Shown here piece by piece: positions 11,761 through 23,558 of a DNA stretch of 64,000 nt (the first letter of the stretch is position 1; the number at the start of each line of letters is the position of its first letter). A program made the translations under genes and the position numbers. This stretch comes from Solanum dulcamara (Eukaryota > Streptophyta > Magnoliopsida > Solanales > Solanaceae), in contig NC_077240.1 of the NCBI RefSeq assembly GCF_947179165.1, forward strand, positions 79,992,001 to 80,056,000. Direction: 5' to 3'. A model generated the notes under the pieces. The model did not search any database. It worked only from the letters and a program-made list of their open reading frames with translations, and had not been told where the DNA came from.

Positions 11761-13510
11761 TTTACCGGCGGCGATGAGAGGACGTTAACGGCGGCTTTTA
11801 CACGTCGAAGAATTTAGGACGGAGATTGTTTAATTATACTAAACGGAAAATTGAAATGTTAGTTAAAGCAAATATCATTTTCCTCCTTTTTTAAAAAAAA
11901 AAAAATGTTTTAAATGATAAAATAAAAATAACAAAATTATATTTTCCTAATCATGGCAAAGATTGATTCAAAATATTTATTAATTGTTGTTTTGTTCGAT
12001 TTAATAATATTAATAAAAGTTAAACTTGATGAGAAATTAATAACTTATTAACACATCTTTTTCAATATATTATACTCTTTGACCCTCACATCACGATGTC
12101 TTGATAAAAACTTGCTCACATTTAATATTTAAACAAGATTAATATAAATGCAAGATATGTGTCGTTAACACATGTTTATATCATTTAATCGGAACTTTGC
12201 TTCATTTTCTAGAATCTTAAAAAATCATAAGCTCAAAAATTTAATTTTGTTTTTATTTCTATTTCAATAGCTAAGAGTAAATTACTTGATTTAATATATT
12301 AATACTAATAAAAAAGCTAGAAACAAGAACCTCTTTGTTGATATGCATATTTATATTGAGGGTATTTTTAGCATTTTCGTGTCTAAGCTTTAAGGGGTTT
12401 ACATATGTTTTTCTGTTGATAGTTTGATTCTACGTCAATAAAAAAATGTCAAATTAAGTGAAATTCAATATGGGCAAAGTGTTGATAACATTATTAAAGA
12501 TAAATCAAATAACAAAAATGTCATTTTTTAAAATTAATTTAAAAAAAATGTGTCACATAAATTGAAACAAAAAACACATACAATTATTTTTTTAATATAA
12601 TTTATTAGACTCGTACTAACACAGACTTTTGCATACATTAAATAGGTGTGAATTAATATTTGCCAAATGTCCATTGTAGAAGTGAGTACAACTAGTAAAA
12701 CCCAAGCTTACTAGAATCTCAAGGTAAACTTACTGTGTTATAGAAAATAATATTATAATAATAATAATAATAATAACTAATAAAATTATTATCACGTGAT
12801 TAAAAAGTCATGAATTCGAGATATGAAAATATTTTTTTCACATAAATATAGAGTAAAATTATATACGATAAACTCTTGTGATCTAGTTCTTTTTCAGACC
12901 ATTGCGCACATCAGAAGATTAGTGTATCGAATTGTCTTTTTTTAATTTGTTTTTTCAGTAATGTTTTTCTTGATTTCTCACTCGATATTCAGTATCTGTT
13001 ATGAGGTTTGATTAATTCAAATTTACATTGATAAATTTTATTTTTAAAGTAAAACATTCTCTATCAAAGATTATTTCATATTCATAATTCAAATTCAAAA
13101 TCTTTAATTAAATTAAAGATCTGAAAAAAGTATTTGTTACTTCCAGACTACTTTTAATGGTACAATAGTAATGTTATGTATACTTTAAATGGAACTTAAA
13201 AGAACAGCTTTGAGTTTGTTGGATTGAACAGTGTGGGCTTTTATTAAATGTTTTTGACAGTTGGACATAGTTGTTCCTCCCATTCATATGATTGTCCTAG
13301 GCTCCTAGCTGTTTCTTTTAAGATATATGTACATTGATTAGAGGAGAAACTACCTAATAAAGATATACATTCATATTATATACATTTATTTATTTTTATT
13401 TTTAAATAATTATATATTTTATTATTAATTAAGAATTTTCTATTATAAATTAAGAAAGAAACATCTAGCTAGCTACTACATGTATTTTTGCTACTAAATA
13501 CACTAAAATA
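11761..13510. other. AT-rich intergenic region upstream of PIG-V
   Basis: The first 60 bases upstream of the ATG are GC-richer and probably the PIG-V leader. Beyond that the DNA is very AT-rich with homopolymers and a (TAA)n microsatellite at about 12750-12776. No gene, RNA or bounded mobile element is recognised. Confidence 0.5.
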
Positions 13511-13514
13511 GGAA

Positions 13515-13850
13515 GAGAGGCGATCGAGATGGGGAGGGAAGCGAGCGAGATAGTCATGTATTTCAGATACATACGAATCACACTAGATAAATGCATCTAT
13601 ATGTATCTAGTGTGATTCACATGTATTTGGGATACCAGATACATAGGAGAGTGGCGAGTGAAATGGGAGAAAGGCGAGCGACATAGTCATGTATCACATA
13701 TACATACGAGTCACACTAGATACATGTGATTCGCGTGTATTTGAGATATGAGATACATAGAAGAGTGACGATCGAAATGGGAGGGACGCGAGCGAGATTT
13801 GTCTATGTATTTCAGATACATGTAAATCTACCTGGATATAGTATTTTAGA
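13515..13850. repeat. Tandem repeat with internal palindromes
   Basis: Units of roughly 115-135 bp repeat about 2.5 times. Each begins near GGCGAGCGA(G/C)ATAGTCATGTAT and carries (T/C)CAGATACATA. The first two hold an inverted pair, AATCACACTAGAT ... ATCTAGTGTGATT. GC-rich GGGAGGGA(A/C)GCGAGCGAGA segments alternate with AT-rich palindromes. The sequence is non-coding. Confidence 0.7.
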
Positions 13851-14016
13851 ATAAATTACACCTAATTTTGACTCCATGTATTCCGAGATACATGTATCTG
13901 GACACATCAAAATCTGGTAAGATTCGTAATATTGCAAACTAGAGTGTATCCAAGTAATTAGCTACTAAACTTGTGGGAATTCTGTAAGTTTCCCTTGATT
14001 ATACACTTATTATATA

Positions 14017-14550
14017 CTCCATCCGTTCCTATTTACTTGTCAAATATTTTCTAATCTGATTTTCCTTCTTAGAGGCCATTTGGATTGACTTATAAGCTGT
14101 TTTCAGCTTTTTTTGAGTGTTTGACTGGCCAACTTAAAATCATTTTGTGCTTAAAATAAGCCTCAATGAATAGTTGGATTTATTTGGATGAACTTATTTT
14201 AAGCAGTTTATAAGTTGAAAATAGCTTATAAGTCAAAAAAAAATCGTCCTGCACCTACTTTTTTTTTAAACTTATAAGCAGTTTTCAACTTTTAAGCTGC
14301 TTAAAAATAAGTCAATCCAAACAGGCTATTACTTGTCATTTTTCACAAATCGAGAAAGGACAATTTTTTCTTCCTATTATACCATCAATTTATTAACATC
14401 GAGTTAATGTCTTTGAAAAATGTAGTGAGTAAATATGTTTAAAACTCTATCAATTAATAGGGATAAAATGGTAAACTTACTACACTAATCATTATTTTCT
14501 TAATAGGTGTGTCAAGTCAAAATTTGATAAGTAAAAAGAAACGGAGAGAG
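14017..14550. mobile_element. Stowaway-type MITE, interrupted
   Basis: The ends are CTCCATCCGTTCCTATTTAC and its imperfect complement GTAAAAAGAAACGGAGAGAG, flanked by TA on both sides. That is the Tc1/mariner Stowaway signature. Without the inner MITE at 14073-14328 the element is about 275 bp, a normal Stowaway length. It has no coding capacity. Confidence 0.82.
14073..14328. mobile_element. PIF/Harbinger-like MITE nested in the Stowaway element
   Basis: Ends GAGGCCATTTGGATTGACTTA and TAAGTCAATCCAAACAGGCTA are inverted repeats, flanked by TTA on each side. The interior is rich in TTATAAGCTG / CAGCTTATAAG style inverted blocks. The same TIR family occurs at 17446-17659, 20705-20894 and 45278-45668. 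Confidence 0.78.
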
Positions 14551-14559
14551 TATTGTACT

Positions 14560-17220
14560 TGAGTTGAGATTTTCGAATATAATTTTTCAATCTTCACAAA
14601 AGAGTAAAAATTTCGTACACTTTATTTTTTTCAAATCTTATATTACACTAAATATGTTATTATTATACACATAAACACTAACAACGATTATAAATTGTTA
14701 CGACTAGATGGATAAAAATAATCTTTTGAACCAACTGACAAAAATGTAAGTATCGTTTGATTAAAATAAGAATATTTAAATATAATTCAACCCTAGATAA
14801 AAAGTTCCATTTTTATTTGTGAAAGATGTGTGGTTACAAAAAAAAACATTAACTATTATGATAATTTAATGCATTTTGAGCAGTTGGAAGTTAAAATTCC
14901 ATTAATTATGATGCAGACTTTTGCCCTAGATATTAGGTATACGTACATTACCCTTATGTTAGGGTTCGTATATAATCTATGTACTAATTATGTGACATAT
15001 TTTGAATTTTATGAGTCAAAATTTGTTAAGTTTGATTGTAAATTTAGACATACAATTTTTATTTACATATTTTAAAATTGTGTCAAAAAAATCACAATAA
15101 TTAATTAGATGTAAGTGATGTGGATATTAATAATTATTGTGAAAATCACTATTGAGTTTTATTAATTATCACGAAAATCATGATCGAGTTTCTTAATCAA
15201 GAACAATCGACGTGATGTGGATATTAATAAGTATAGCTAGAATCTTAAACATCAAATATGATGTGAAGTGAAATCTTGTAAATACTTTTGAGTAAGTTTC
15301 CTCTTTAATGTGACTTACGCGTTGTGAATTTGATTATTTGTAAATCTAATGTGAGTATCGAAATAGGCATGTCAACGTTGATCTCATTTTTTAGGGTACA
15401 CATTTTTATGTATCTCAAATATTAGTAAATTTTAATTTTGGTCCGTTAATATATGACTAATTATATCTTCGATTAACTAAATTATGTGCTTTTGATCCCT
15501 TTATGTAATGTATATTTACACTACTTTTAGAAGGTTATTACCCTCGTATATAGAAGTAAGAATACAAACTCAACGTAATACATGAATGATAAAAATAACA
15601 TAATGGTCAATAATTCGTTAAATATATAAAGATTCATATGTGAAGGGATAGCTCTGACGAAATAACCAACATGGATTGGTGGATTGGTTGGTATCCCTCT
15701 ACTCTTAGTCAAAGGTCTATCGTTCGAGCCATGAGGATAAAAAATCTTGCTCGGAGTGTTGCTCCCAAAAATGAGTCATGCAACACATAAATTTGAATTT
15801 AGTCGAACTCTAATATGAATATACGATCCTGAGTGAGAAATCAAGAAAAAAACTCCAAATATAATTTTGGAGATACAAATAATTGGAGAAAGTCTAATTG
15901 AAAGGTACATTATTCTGTTAGATAATTCCAAATTTTACTAGCTAGAGAAAATAATGGGACATAATAAGATTTCTAGGTTGAGCTAATTAAATTTAGCATT
16001 GAATGATGAATAAATAAGGTGACCCATGATCACAACCAATTTAATTAAATGAACATCATGGATAAAAATTAATTATTTTCTCACAACACGTGTTGGTTTT
16101 TAGTTGCAATAAATAGATCACTTTTACCATCAATACATTTAAAATATAATATTAATTAAGAACAAATAATTTCTTATCACCAAATATAAAATATTTGTTG
16201 CTAATTCTATTTCATAATATATTAGAGATGAATTGTAAAAGAATTATGTTAGTTATGAGCTATATAGCCATATATATTAATGACAAATTTTGTAATTAAT
16301 TTCTATCCTTTTTAAAAGTAATATAACTAAATTATCCATATATTTTACAAGTTATATCTGGTGATTTGTCATATTTCTTTTACCTACTAATCTCATTTAT
16401 CAGGAAAAAAAACATTCTCCTAATTCAAGATCATGAATAGATCCAAAATTAGTAAGGATCACATGTTCATTTAATTATAAAATAAAACATCAAATAAATA
16501 ACTAATATTTTAAAAAAATCTTCTATCACATAAGAAGAATATCATGATCCAATCTAATCATCTATTCACAAATTGGGACTTTTGTCATGTCAAGCTGGAA
16601 AAAATATTTTTTTCTTACTCTCAGAAGAGATAAAAAGCAAATGTGGATTGGAAATTTGAATTTTATAAGTTTGAAATTCTAGCACAATATATAACTTTAA
16701 AAGTTCTGGATTTTAGAATGATAATATCAAAATATGATAATAATTGGGTTTAAAATCTAATATTTATACATATTTAGTAAAATCTCAATATAAATACACT
16801 TGTTGAACAGAAATTACTGAATTCGATTGAATTCATTTGTTCGGACATGTACCTCTGCCCTTAGCTAAAGGATCATCACTCATTAGAGGAGCGTCCTTCG
16901 TTGAAAAAATATATTATGTATATATAAGTCATATATTACTATATATATTTATATATATTAAATCTTGAAAGTACCCTTAAATATCTTTGATAAAAATTCT
17001 AAAATCACCACGAGTCATGAAGCATCTAGCTCTTCTCCCCGTTAGGTCCTGGGTTCGAGTCACACTGGAGGGGAAGTGTGGAAACACTATAAATCCTTCA
17101 AAATGGGGGGTTAAAAAAATAAATAAATAAAAAATCTAGCTCTTCTCCTGATTGAAGGGTGATCCGTGAAACACCCTTCATCGAAAAATTATTTTGTATA
17201 TAGATCAAATGTTACTTATA
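14560..17220. other. AT-rich intergenic DNA with two SINE-like remnants
   Basis: No gene is recognised. Around 15660-15790 a SINE-like stretch has GGTTGGTATCCC and the B-box-like CGTTCGAGCC. Around 17005-17110 another has GGTCCTGGGTTCGAGTCAC followed by a G-rich end. Copies of a short repeat (CTTCATCGAAAAATTATTTTGTATATA) lie at about 16900 and 17180 and recur near 18870. The rest is low-complexity A/T. Confidence 0.5.
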
Positions 17221-17223
17221 TTT

Positions 17224-17441
17224 GGGGGTGTTTGAATTGACTTTTTTTTAAGTGACTTATAAGTTAAAAATCAAAAATCATAAGTTAGGAACCTGCAACT
17301 TTTGACCTTTTTTTTTTTTTTTTTTTTACTTTTTCAGCTTTTAAAAAGTGCTTAAAAGCTTAATGTTACCCAAACAATTTCAAAACTAAAAAAGTGCTTA
17401 AAAGCCAAAAGTGACTAAATATAAGTCAATCCAAACACCCA
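17224..17441. mobile_element. MITE of the GTTTGGATTGACTT family
   Basis: The left end, GGGGGTGTTTGAATTGACTT, is inverted and complementary to the right end, AAGTCAATCCAAACACCCA. The interior has AAGTGCTTAAAAGC blocks and a long T run. It abuts the next MITE almost directly. Confidence 0.7.
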
Positions 17442-17445
17442 CTTA

Positions 17446-17659
17446 GAGCCCATTTGGATTGGCTTAAAAATTGATCAAATCTACTTTTAAGTCAGTTTTT
17501 GACTTCTGAAAGTATTTGACAAAAATAAAATAACTTAAAATAAGTTAAAAACCAAAAGTAAGTCTCCCCTACTTTTTATTTTTTGACTTAAAAGTCATCT
17601 AAGTTTGATTTTTTATTTGACTTAAAAGCTACCTTTTTTAATCCAATCCAAACGGGCTC
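17446..17659. mobile_element. PIF/Harbinger-like MITE with TTA target duplication
   Basis: Ends GAGCCCATTTGGATTGGCTTA and CCAATCCAAACGGGCTC are inverted repeats, and TTA lies directly outside both ends (17443-17445, 17660-17662). A 3-bp TTA/TAA duplication is the mark of the PIF/Harbinger superfamily. It is 214 bp and non-coding. Confidence 0.8.
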
Positions 17660-17728
17660 TTAATCGGAGTTCTAATGTGGGCTCCAGACAACGGGTGCAT
17701 ATACATATACACACACACACTAAATCTT

Positions 17729-18753
17729 GGGCTGAATTCATCGGTGACCCCTTAAAGTAGGCGCCAATTTTCACTTAGACACTTCAACTAGACTTTGTTC
17801 ATTTTAGACACTACATGACAGGCCCTTCTATGTCATTTTGACACTTTTTGCACAATCAGCCAAAATGTATAATATGTGTGTTACACTCGCGAATCACGTG
17901 TAAAGCAACGAATTAAATGACGATATTTGTAATTTGTATCCAAAATAATTATTAAATAATGAATTTTAACTAAAAATTAAAAAATGGTCAATGAATCCAT
18001 GACACTTAGAATTTTTGCCCAAGTAATTTTCAAAAAAGAGATTTGACCAAACTAGAAAAAAACAACAAATTGTAGAAGCACCCCCCACCCTCCCCTGCTG
18101 ATTGTCTTCTCTAAAATAACCCATTTTGTAGAAAAATCCCAAAGTAAAATCAAACAATTCCGACGGCTGCTCTTTTTTTTTTGGTTTATTCTTTTATTTT
18201 TTAAATTCTTTACTTAAAAATTATTTGTGAGTTAAATATATTTTTCAATCATCATTTTCTTTATTTCTTCAGATCTTGAAAATATCATTACCATCATGTT
18301 CACCAGAAAAAATGGAGATCCACCACCACCGCCACTCTTTTTCTCTCTCCCTCCCTCTATTCTACTAAATCACATTTTATCTAAAATTAAAATTATCAAA
18401 TCTTTTCAATACTTAAATCTTGAAATAGGTCTATTCCTAAATTTCTAAAACGTTTTTCATCGTCTTCCATAAATTTGTTGTAACTATCTTCATTCACCAT
18501 GGTTGAAATTTAAGCTTTTGAAAAAATGGTTACTGAAAAATGGGGAAGAAGAACAAAAAAAAATAACTAAAAATTGGCTAAATAAGCCTTTTACGCGTGA
18601 TCAGCGAGTGTATGACACTCAGCCATGTAAGCAAAAAGTGTCAAAATGACACAGTGGGGCCTGATATGAGGTGTCTAAAATGAACAAAGATTAGTTGAGG
18701 TGTCTAAGTAAAAATTGATGTCAACTTTAAGGGGTCACCAATGAATTCAACCC
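17729..18753. mobile_element. Foldback (MULE-like) element, 1025 bp, long TIRs
   Basis: TIRs of about 130 bp start GGGCTGAATTCATCGGTGAC (left) and, read from the right, GGGTTGAATTCATTGGTGAC. An 8-bp target duplication, TAAATCTT (9 if a shared G is counted), lies at 17721-17728 and 18754-18761. The interior is AT-rich with a C-rich CCCTCCCTCTATTC stretch. No transposase is encoded, so it is non-autonomous. The length of duplication points to Mutator-like elements, with hAT as the alternative. Confidence 0.85.
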
Positions 18754-18761
18754 TAAATCTT

Positions 18762-20569
18762 GAAAGCACCCTTAAATATCCTTAACAAAATTTCCAATTA
18801 CACCATTAATCTAACATGTATCCGAGTGTCTAGCTTCCTTCTCCACCTTTGACTTGGTCAGACGAACTCTCTTTATCGAAAAATTATATTGTATATACAG
18901 ATAACACATTATTCTTATACTTACACATTAAATCATGAGATACTCTTTAATATCTTTTAATAAAATTTCTGATTTCTCTACTTCGAACCCGTAACTTATA
19001 CTGTGGATCTACTCAAGCAAAAGGATCACAAAAAAGATTCATCTAAATAATAATGGTAATACTAAATGACAAATATTTTTTTGTTTGGTCTAAATGTCTA
19101 ATTATTATTATAACATAAAATTGAGTTAATTAACTAACTATTATCACGGATTAACCAAACATACTATCACGGGTTAAATGTCGATCCATCACGGGATATA
19201 TAACATTTGATATTATATTATTTTTGTTTTATATCTTTGGATTTTAGTCCCAAAAAATAATAATAGAAAAATCAAAAAAAAAATATCACAAATGAATTGT
19301 TTTTTCCAAATAAAACAATAAGTTTACGTCGGTAAATTCAAATTAGTCGGCGCTGATGTACATACTTTTGTGGCTTTTATATCCCTTCACTTTTAATCAG
19401 AAGCTTCGAGTTTTAATTTGGGAGAGAAAAAATTCTCGATGGAAAGCACTTCTCGTGTTATGAATCTGAATTAGTCGAAATCTTAAAATGAATACTCAGT
19501 GTTACCAAGAATTATGATAGAGTAAATATTCCTTCACGCTAACCAAATATCTCGAATTTGAGTCTAAAAATAAAGAAAATTTCGATAGAGAGTATATTTA
19601 CTTTTAATGAGCATTACGTGACACATATTAAAATTAATCAAAGCTCCAAAAAAATAATTGGATACCGGTGAAAAACAAATATTCTGAAAATGGAAAATTT
19701 TGGAAGGTGAAAGAATCAATACATTTCTAATTATGTGTAAAAATATTATTTTTTTTCAAGAACGGGACCATTTGATTTAAATGCAGTAGGTGACATTGTT
19801 AATAAATAATGAAAATGTCAGAATAACTACTAGATAACAACACACCAAAGCAAATTATGTATTTTTAGATTTATTTTTACATTCATTAATAAACAATAGT
19901 ACTTTTTTATTACACTAAAAAAAAGAGGTTTCCAAATTTAGTGGTTTGTAATCACTCTTCCAATCATTAAGGAATTAAGTAGAAAAAAATATTTACAAAT
20001 TGCAATTGGTCAAAAAAACTGGACAAATTCTCCAAAAGGAGGAAAATATTTATTAAAGAGCCACTAGAATAAATGAATTCTATTGGTTTCTAATTGTTTA
20101 GATTTTAAAATAGGATTTCACTTATATAAATTAATAATAAAAAATGATTACAGTATTTTAACCTATATATAATTAGGATAGGTAATATGCCAAATTTTTC
20201 TAAGTTACTAATTTCACTTTATATAAAATTGTCTGTAATTTTCCTCCTTGAATAACTTGATAATGCTAAAAAAATCCACTTCAAATAACTACGTATCAAC
20301 TATGCAACATGTTTGAGTGTCCGAGAGCGAACCTTTTTGGATTGTATTATAAATCGAGAGTAAGAGTCGTAACAAAATTTGTTTGACGAAAAACTATAAA
20401 TAGTAAACTCTTTCAAAGCAAATAAATGTGATGTGATCAGAAATACTATTTAAAGATTTTTTTGGGGGTAAAATATTATTTAAATAATTATATGATGAAA
20501 TATTTATGCGATCATACCAATATTAATATACCTGATTTTATTAGAACAATGAAGTTAAATGTGTTTGGA
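18762..20569. other. AT-rich intergenic DNA
   Basis: Very AT-rich, with scattered TATATC-like runs and no reading frame worth calling. Near 18820-18980 there is another copy of the short TCGAAAAATTATATTGTATATA repeat. I see no bounded element in the rest. Confidence 0.5.
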
Positions 20570-20910
20570 CGAGAGCAGTAGTATTAGGATGAGTGATCCT
20601 ATGGAACGTCCTCGTATTGCATGCATCTCTATCTAGATGAAGTAAGGATAAGGTTTGTGTATATTCTATCCTTTCCGGATCTATCACTTATGAAATTTTA
20701 CTAAGTGTTTGTTTGACTTAACTTATTTTAAGCAACTTATAAGCTGAAAACTGCTTTAGATAAGTTAAGTCAAACAGTCCCAATTATTATTATTATTTTT
20801 GGACTTATTTTAAGCACAAAATAACTTTAAATTGACCAGTCAAAAACTCATTAAAAAAGTTGAAAACAGCTTACAAACCAATCCAAACGGGCTCTAAGTA
20901 TGTTGTTGTT
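20570..20910 (+). repeat. SINE/LINE-tail copy split by a MITE
   Basis: The left half holds a degenerate GTAAGGATAAGGTTTGTGTATATTC...CCTTTCCGGATC...ACTTATGAAATTTTAC. After the MITE at 20705-20894 the copy continues GTATGTTGTTGTT, the normal end of the tail family. Joining the halves across one TAA gives the expected order, so this is one older copy opened by a later insertion. Confidence 0.72.
20705..20894. mobile_element. PIF/Harbinger-like MITE with TAA target duplication
   Basis: The right end, CCAATCCAAACGGGCTC, is typical of the family; the left end, GTGTTTGTTTGACTTAACTTA, is a diverged partner. TAA lies outside both ends (20702-20704 and 20895-20897). The interior shows TTTTAAGCAACTTATAAGCTG and matching inverted blocks. 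About 190 bp, non-coding. Confidence 0.75.
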
Positions 20911-21174
20911 AAAATATTATAAAATAATGGGAATATAATAACATTAGCACATGTAAATTCTATAACAAGACAAACTTTTTACACTTCAAAAACCATACAC
21001 AACCTATTTATTTCTATCTCCTACCACACCTATTTTCCTCCATTCTTTTAGAACACATCACAATAAATACAATTATTGTCATAAAACAAAGCATAAAAAG
21101 CAATCTTTCCCATCACTTATACATCTTTCTTTCATACTCCCAAATTATTCCTTCAAAAAAAAGAACTTGTTCCA

Positions 21175-22578
21175 ATGAGTTCAAAAAAACTTATGACTTT
21201 TGAACTTTCCTTCTTTTTCTTGATCATATTATTAGGGTTTTCGAGGGCGAATCTCGATGAAGACAAAGCAAAATGTGCTAACCAGCTCGTCGGTTTGGCC
21301 ACGTGTCTTCCTTATGTTAGCGGAGAAGCCAGAGCTCCCACACCGGATTGTTGTACCGGTTTAAAAGAAGTTTTAGACAAAAGCAAGATATGTCTATGTA
21401 TCCTAGTGAAAGACAGAAATGATCCTAGCCTTGGCCTTAAGATCAATGCTACACTTGCACTAAGCCTTCCTACTCTATGTCATGCTCCCCCTAATATGTC
21501 TAATGTAACTATGTGCCTCGGTAAGTACATAACACATGTTTTTTTTATAAGCGTTTAACTTCTATATACAGATATTGTAATAAAAAATTACAATATGAGT
21601 CAAATAGAAGATAATTATGAGAAATTATGCATAAAATAGAATTAGTGACCTGAAAAATAAGACACGAAATATATCAATTTTACTTATATTTATTTTAACA
21701 TTTGGAGTTGTGATTTATTTTGCAGATTTGTTGCATTTGTCACCAAATTCACCAGATGCTAAGGTTTTCCAAGATTTTGCGCAGAGTGCAAAAGGAAGTA
21801 TTACTGCTACATCTGCCCCAGGTAAAAAAATAAATAAATAAATAAATAAATCCCAAAATTTTATGAATCAATTTAAATTAATTCTGTTTTTTTTTAAAAT
21901 CATTTATCTTCCATTTGTTTCAATTTATACGACCCTCTTTCTTTTTTAATTTGTTTTGAAAAATATAAAACATTTCTATATATAAGACTTCTAAAATTTT
22001 AACTTTTCATTTTACCTACGATGACATGCTCATATAGTCAAGGGCGGAGCTAGGAGGTCGTAAAGGGTTAATCATGTACACTTTTTTTTTCAAAAGATTA
22101 TATTATATATATACCAGATCAAAATTATTCTGATCTCATGGCCATAAAAATGTCATTTCATGTCATTACCAAAAAAGGGTCCTTTTTGAGCAGCTACAGC
22201 CTATTATTGTCTTTTGTTGGGGGGTAAAATATCTATTTATCATCGGTAATTTTGATTTAGGACGTCTATCGATTTTGTCCCTCGAAAAAGGGCTTGTTTT
22301 AAATTAGTAGTGTGTCTAATTAAGATCACAAGTGTTTTTGATTTTAAATTTTGTGCTCAATCAAATATTGTCGTATAAAATAAAATAGAGTGAGTAATTT
22401 TTTCTTTTTTTCCATTTTTGACCTTTTACTTATTTATTTTTATACAGTTAGTGGGAACTCAAATGGAAAACCAGCAAATGCTTCAGCAAATGATGGAGGA
22501 GATAGAAGGAGATGGATGGGATTTATGGAAATGACTATGGGCTTTTTAGTCATTTTGGTGCTTTCATATCTCACCTAA
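21175..22578 (+). CDS. GPI-anchored non-specific lipid-transfer protein (LTPG/YLS3-like)
   Basis: Exons 21175-21520, 21726-21821 and 22448-22578 join in phase to 190 aa. Residues 1-25 are a signal peptide ending before NLDED. The eight-cysteine lipid-transfer motif is complete: C34, C44, C59-C60, C73, C75, C102 and C114 (the CC pair and CxC are visible). N-glycosylation sequons sit at N91, N107 and N110. A Ser/Ala/Gly/Asn-rich linker follows (ATSAPVSGNSNGKPANASAN), then a C-terminal hydrophobic tail (MGFLVILVLSYL) that looks like a GPI-attachment signal. Family members bind lipids at the outer plasma membrane and cell wall, some in cuticle lipid export; the ligand here is unknown. The ATG is the first in the leader. 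All three exons follow the usual structure for this family. Confidence 0.9.
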
Positions 22579-22862
22579 CTTTATAAAACACATAATTATT
22601 GTTTTTTTAATTTCATATTTGTCCTCCTTTTTTTTTTTTACCATTTTGTGTTTCCTTTTGTGGTGTTGGCTTTTATTAGTGTGTGTTTTATTTTCTTTTT
22701 GTAACTCCGGATTTGTCATCTTCAATTCTTTGGAATATCTTTTTTCTTTGAGCTATCAAAAACAGAAAAAATATATTTACTATGTGTGAAAAACTTGAGT
22801 TATTATTTTTGGAATAGTGGAATTTCAAATAAAGAATATCTAAATTTGAGTGTGAGGTGGGT

Positions 22863-23005
22863 GGCCACATTAGTGCAGACGAAAATTATGGGCTCCTTAT
22901 ATGGATGGACTTAACTCACACCCTAAAAAGGTAACTCAAAGGAAAGAGGATTTTGCCTACACCATATAAGGAACCCAAAGTTCTCGTCTGTCACTGATGT
23001 GGTAT
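22863..23005. repeat. Short foldback repeat downstream of the LTPG gene
   Basis: The arm GCCACATTAGTGCAGACGAA...GGGCTCCTTATATGG is an inverted complement of CCATATAAGGAACCC...CGTCTGTCACTGATGTGGT. The loop contains AACTCACACCCTAAAAAGG. A related, less complete copy follows at 23160-23290 (AACTCATACCCAAAAAGCTA ... CATATAAGAAGCCC). Confidence 0.7.
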
Positions 23006-23159
23006 TCCATTATATTCATTGCCTACCTTCTCTCACGTCCAAATCCAAATATTCGTTATCCAAGGTTCCACCATACTATTTGGAGTGTGCACATTCATGA
23101 ACCGGGGTATTTCCACCCTCCTCATCCGGGGGCATATCGGATCGGGCCTGGCTCTGATA

Positions 23160-23290
23160 ATAATGACGAATTAGGATCTAACTCATACCCAAAAAGCTAA
23201 ATCAAAGGAAGAAGTATTGTCCAAGTCATATAAGAAGCCCATGATGGTTCTCATCCGTCATTAATGTGATATTCCATTATGTTCATCATC
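23160..23290. repeat. Second copy of the short foldback repeat
   Basis: It shares the loop and right arm of the copy at 22863-23005: CTAACTCATACCCAAAAAGCTA, CATATAAGAAGCCC, CGTCATTAATGTGATATTCC. The left arm is reduced. Direct spacing is about 280 bp. Confidence 0.55.
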
Positions 23291-23558
23291 CAATATTAGA
23301 CTTGAGTCTAATAATGATATCTGCTAGATAATTTTTTTGAGGGTTATATTTACGTAATTTTTATAAATAGGGATGAAATCTAAATGATAGCCCAAAAAGG
23401 GAGTATTTGTGGAAAATTGGCCCAAAAAGTTGCCCAATTCTACAAAGTCTAAAACTTAAACTAGCCCAAACACTTGGCCCGAAAATGTACCTAAGAGGGG
23501 CTTGCTCATATAGTAAAGTACTCTTCACCTTCAATCATGAGATTGTAGGTTTAAATAA

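Noticed and set aside
17005..17110. Possible tRNA gene (GGTTCGAGTC box)
   Set aside because: No cloverleaf with paired acceptor stem can be drawn; the B box belongs to a SINE-like repeat.
3263..22578. PIG-V and a GPI-anchored protein in one window as a functional cluster
   Set aside because: They are 9.4 kb apart on opposite strands and GPI-anchored proteins are numerous; proximity is most likely coincidence.
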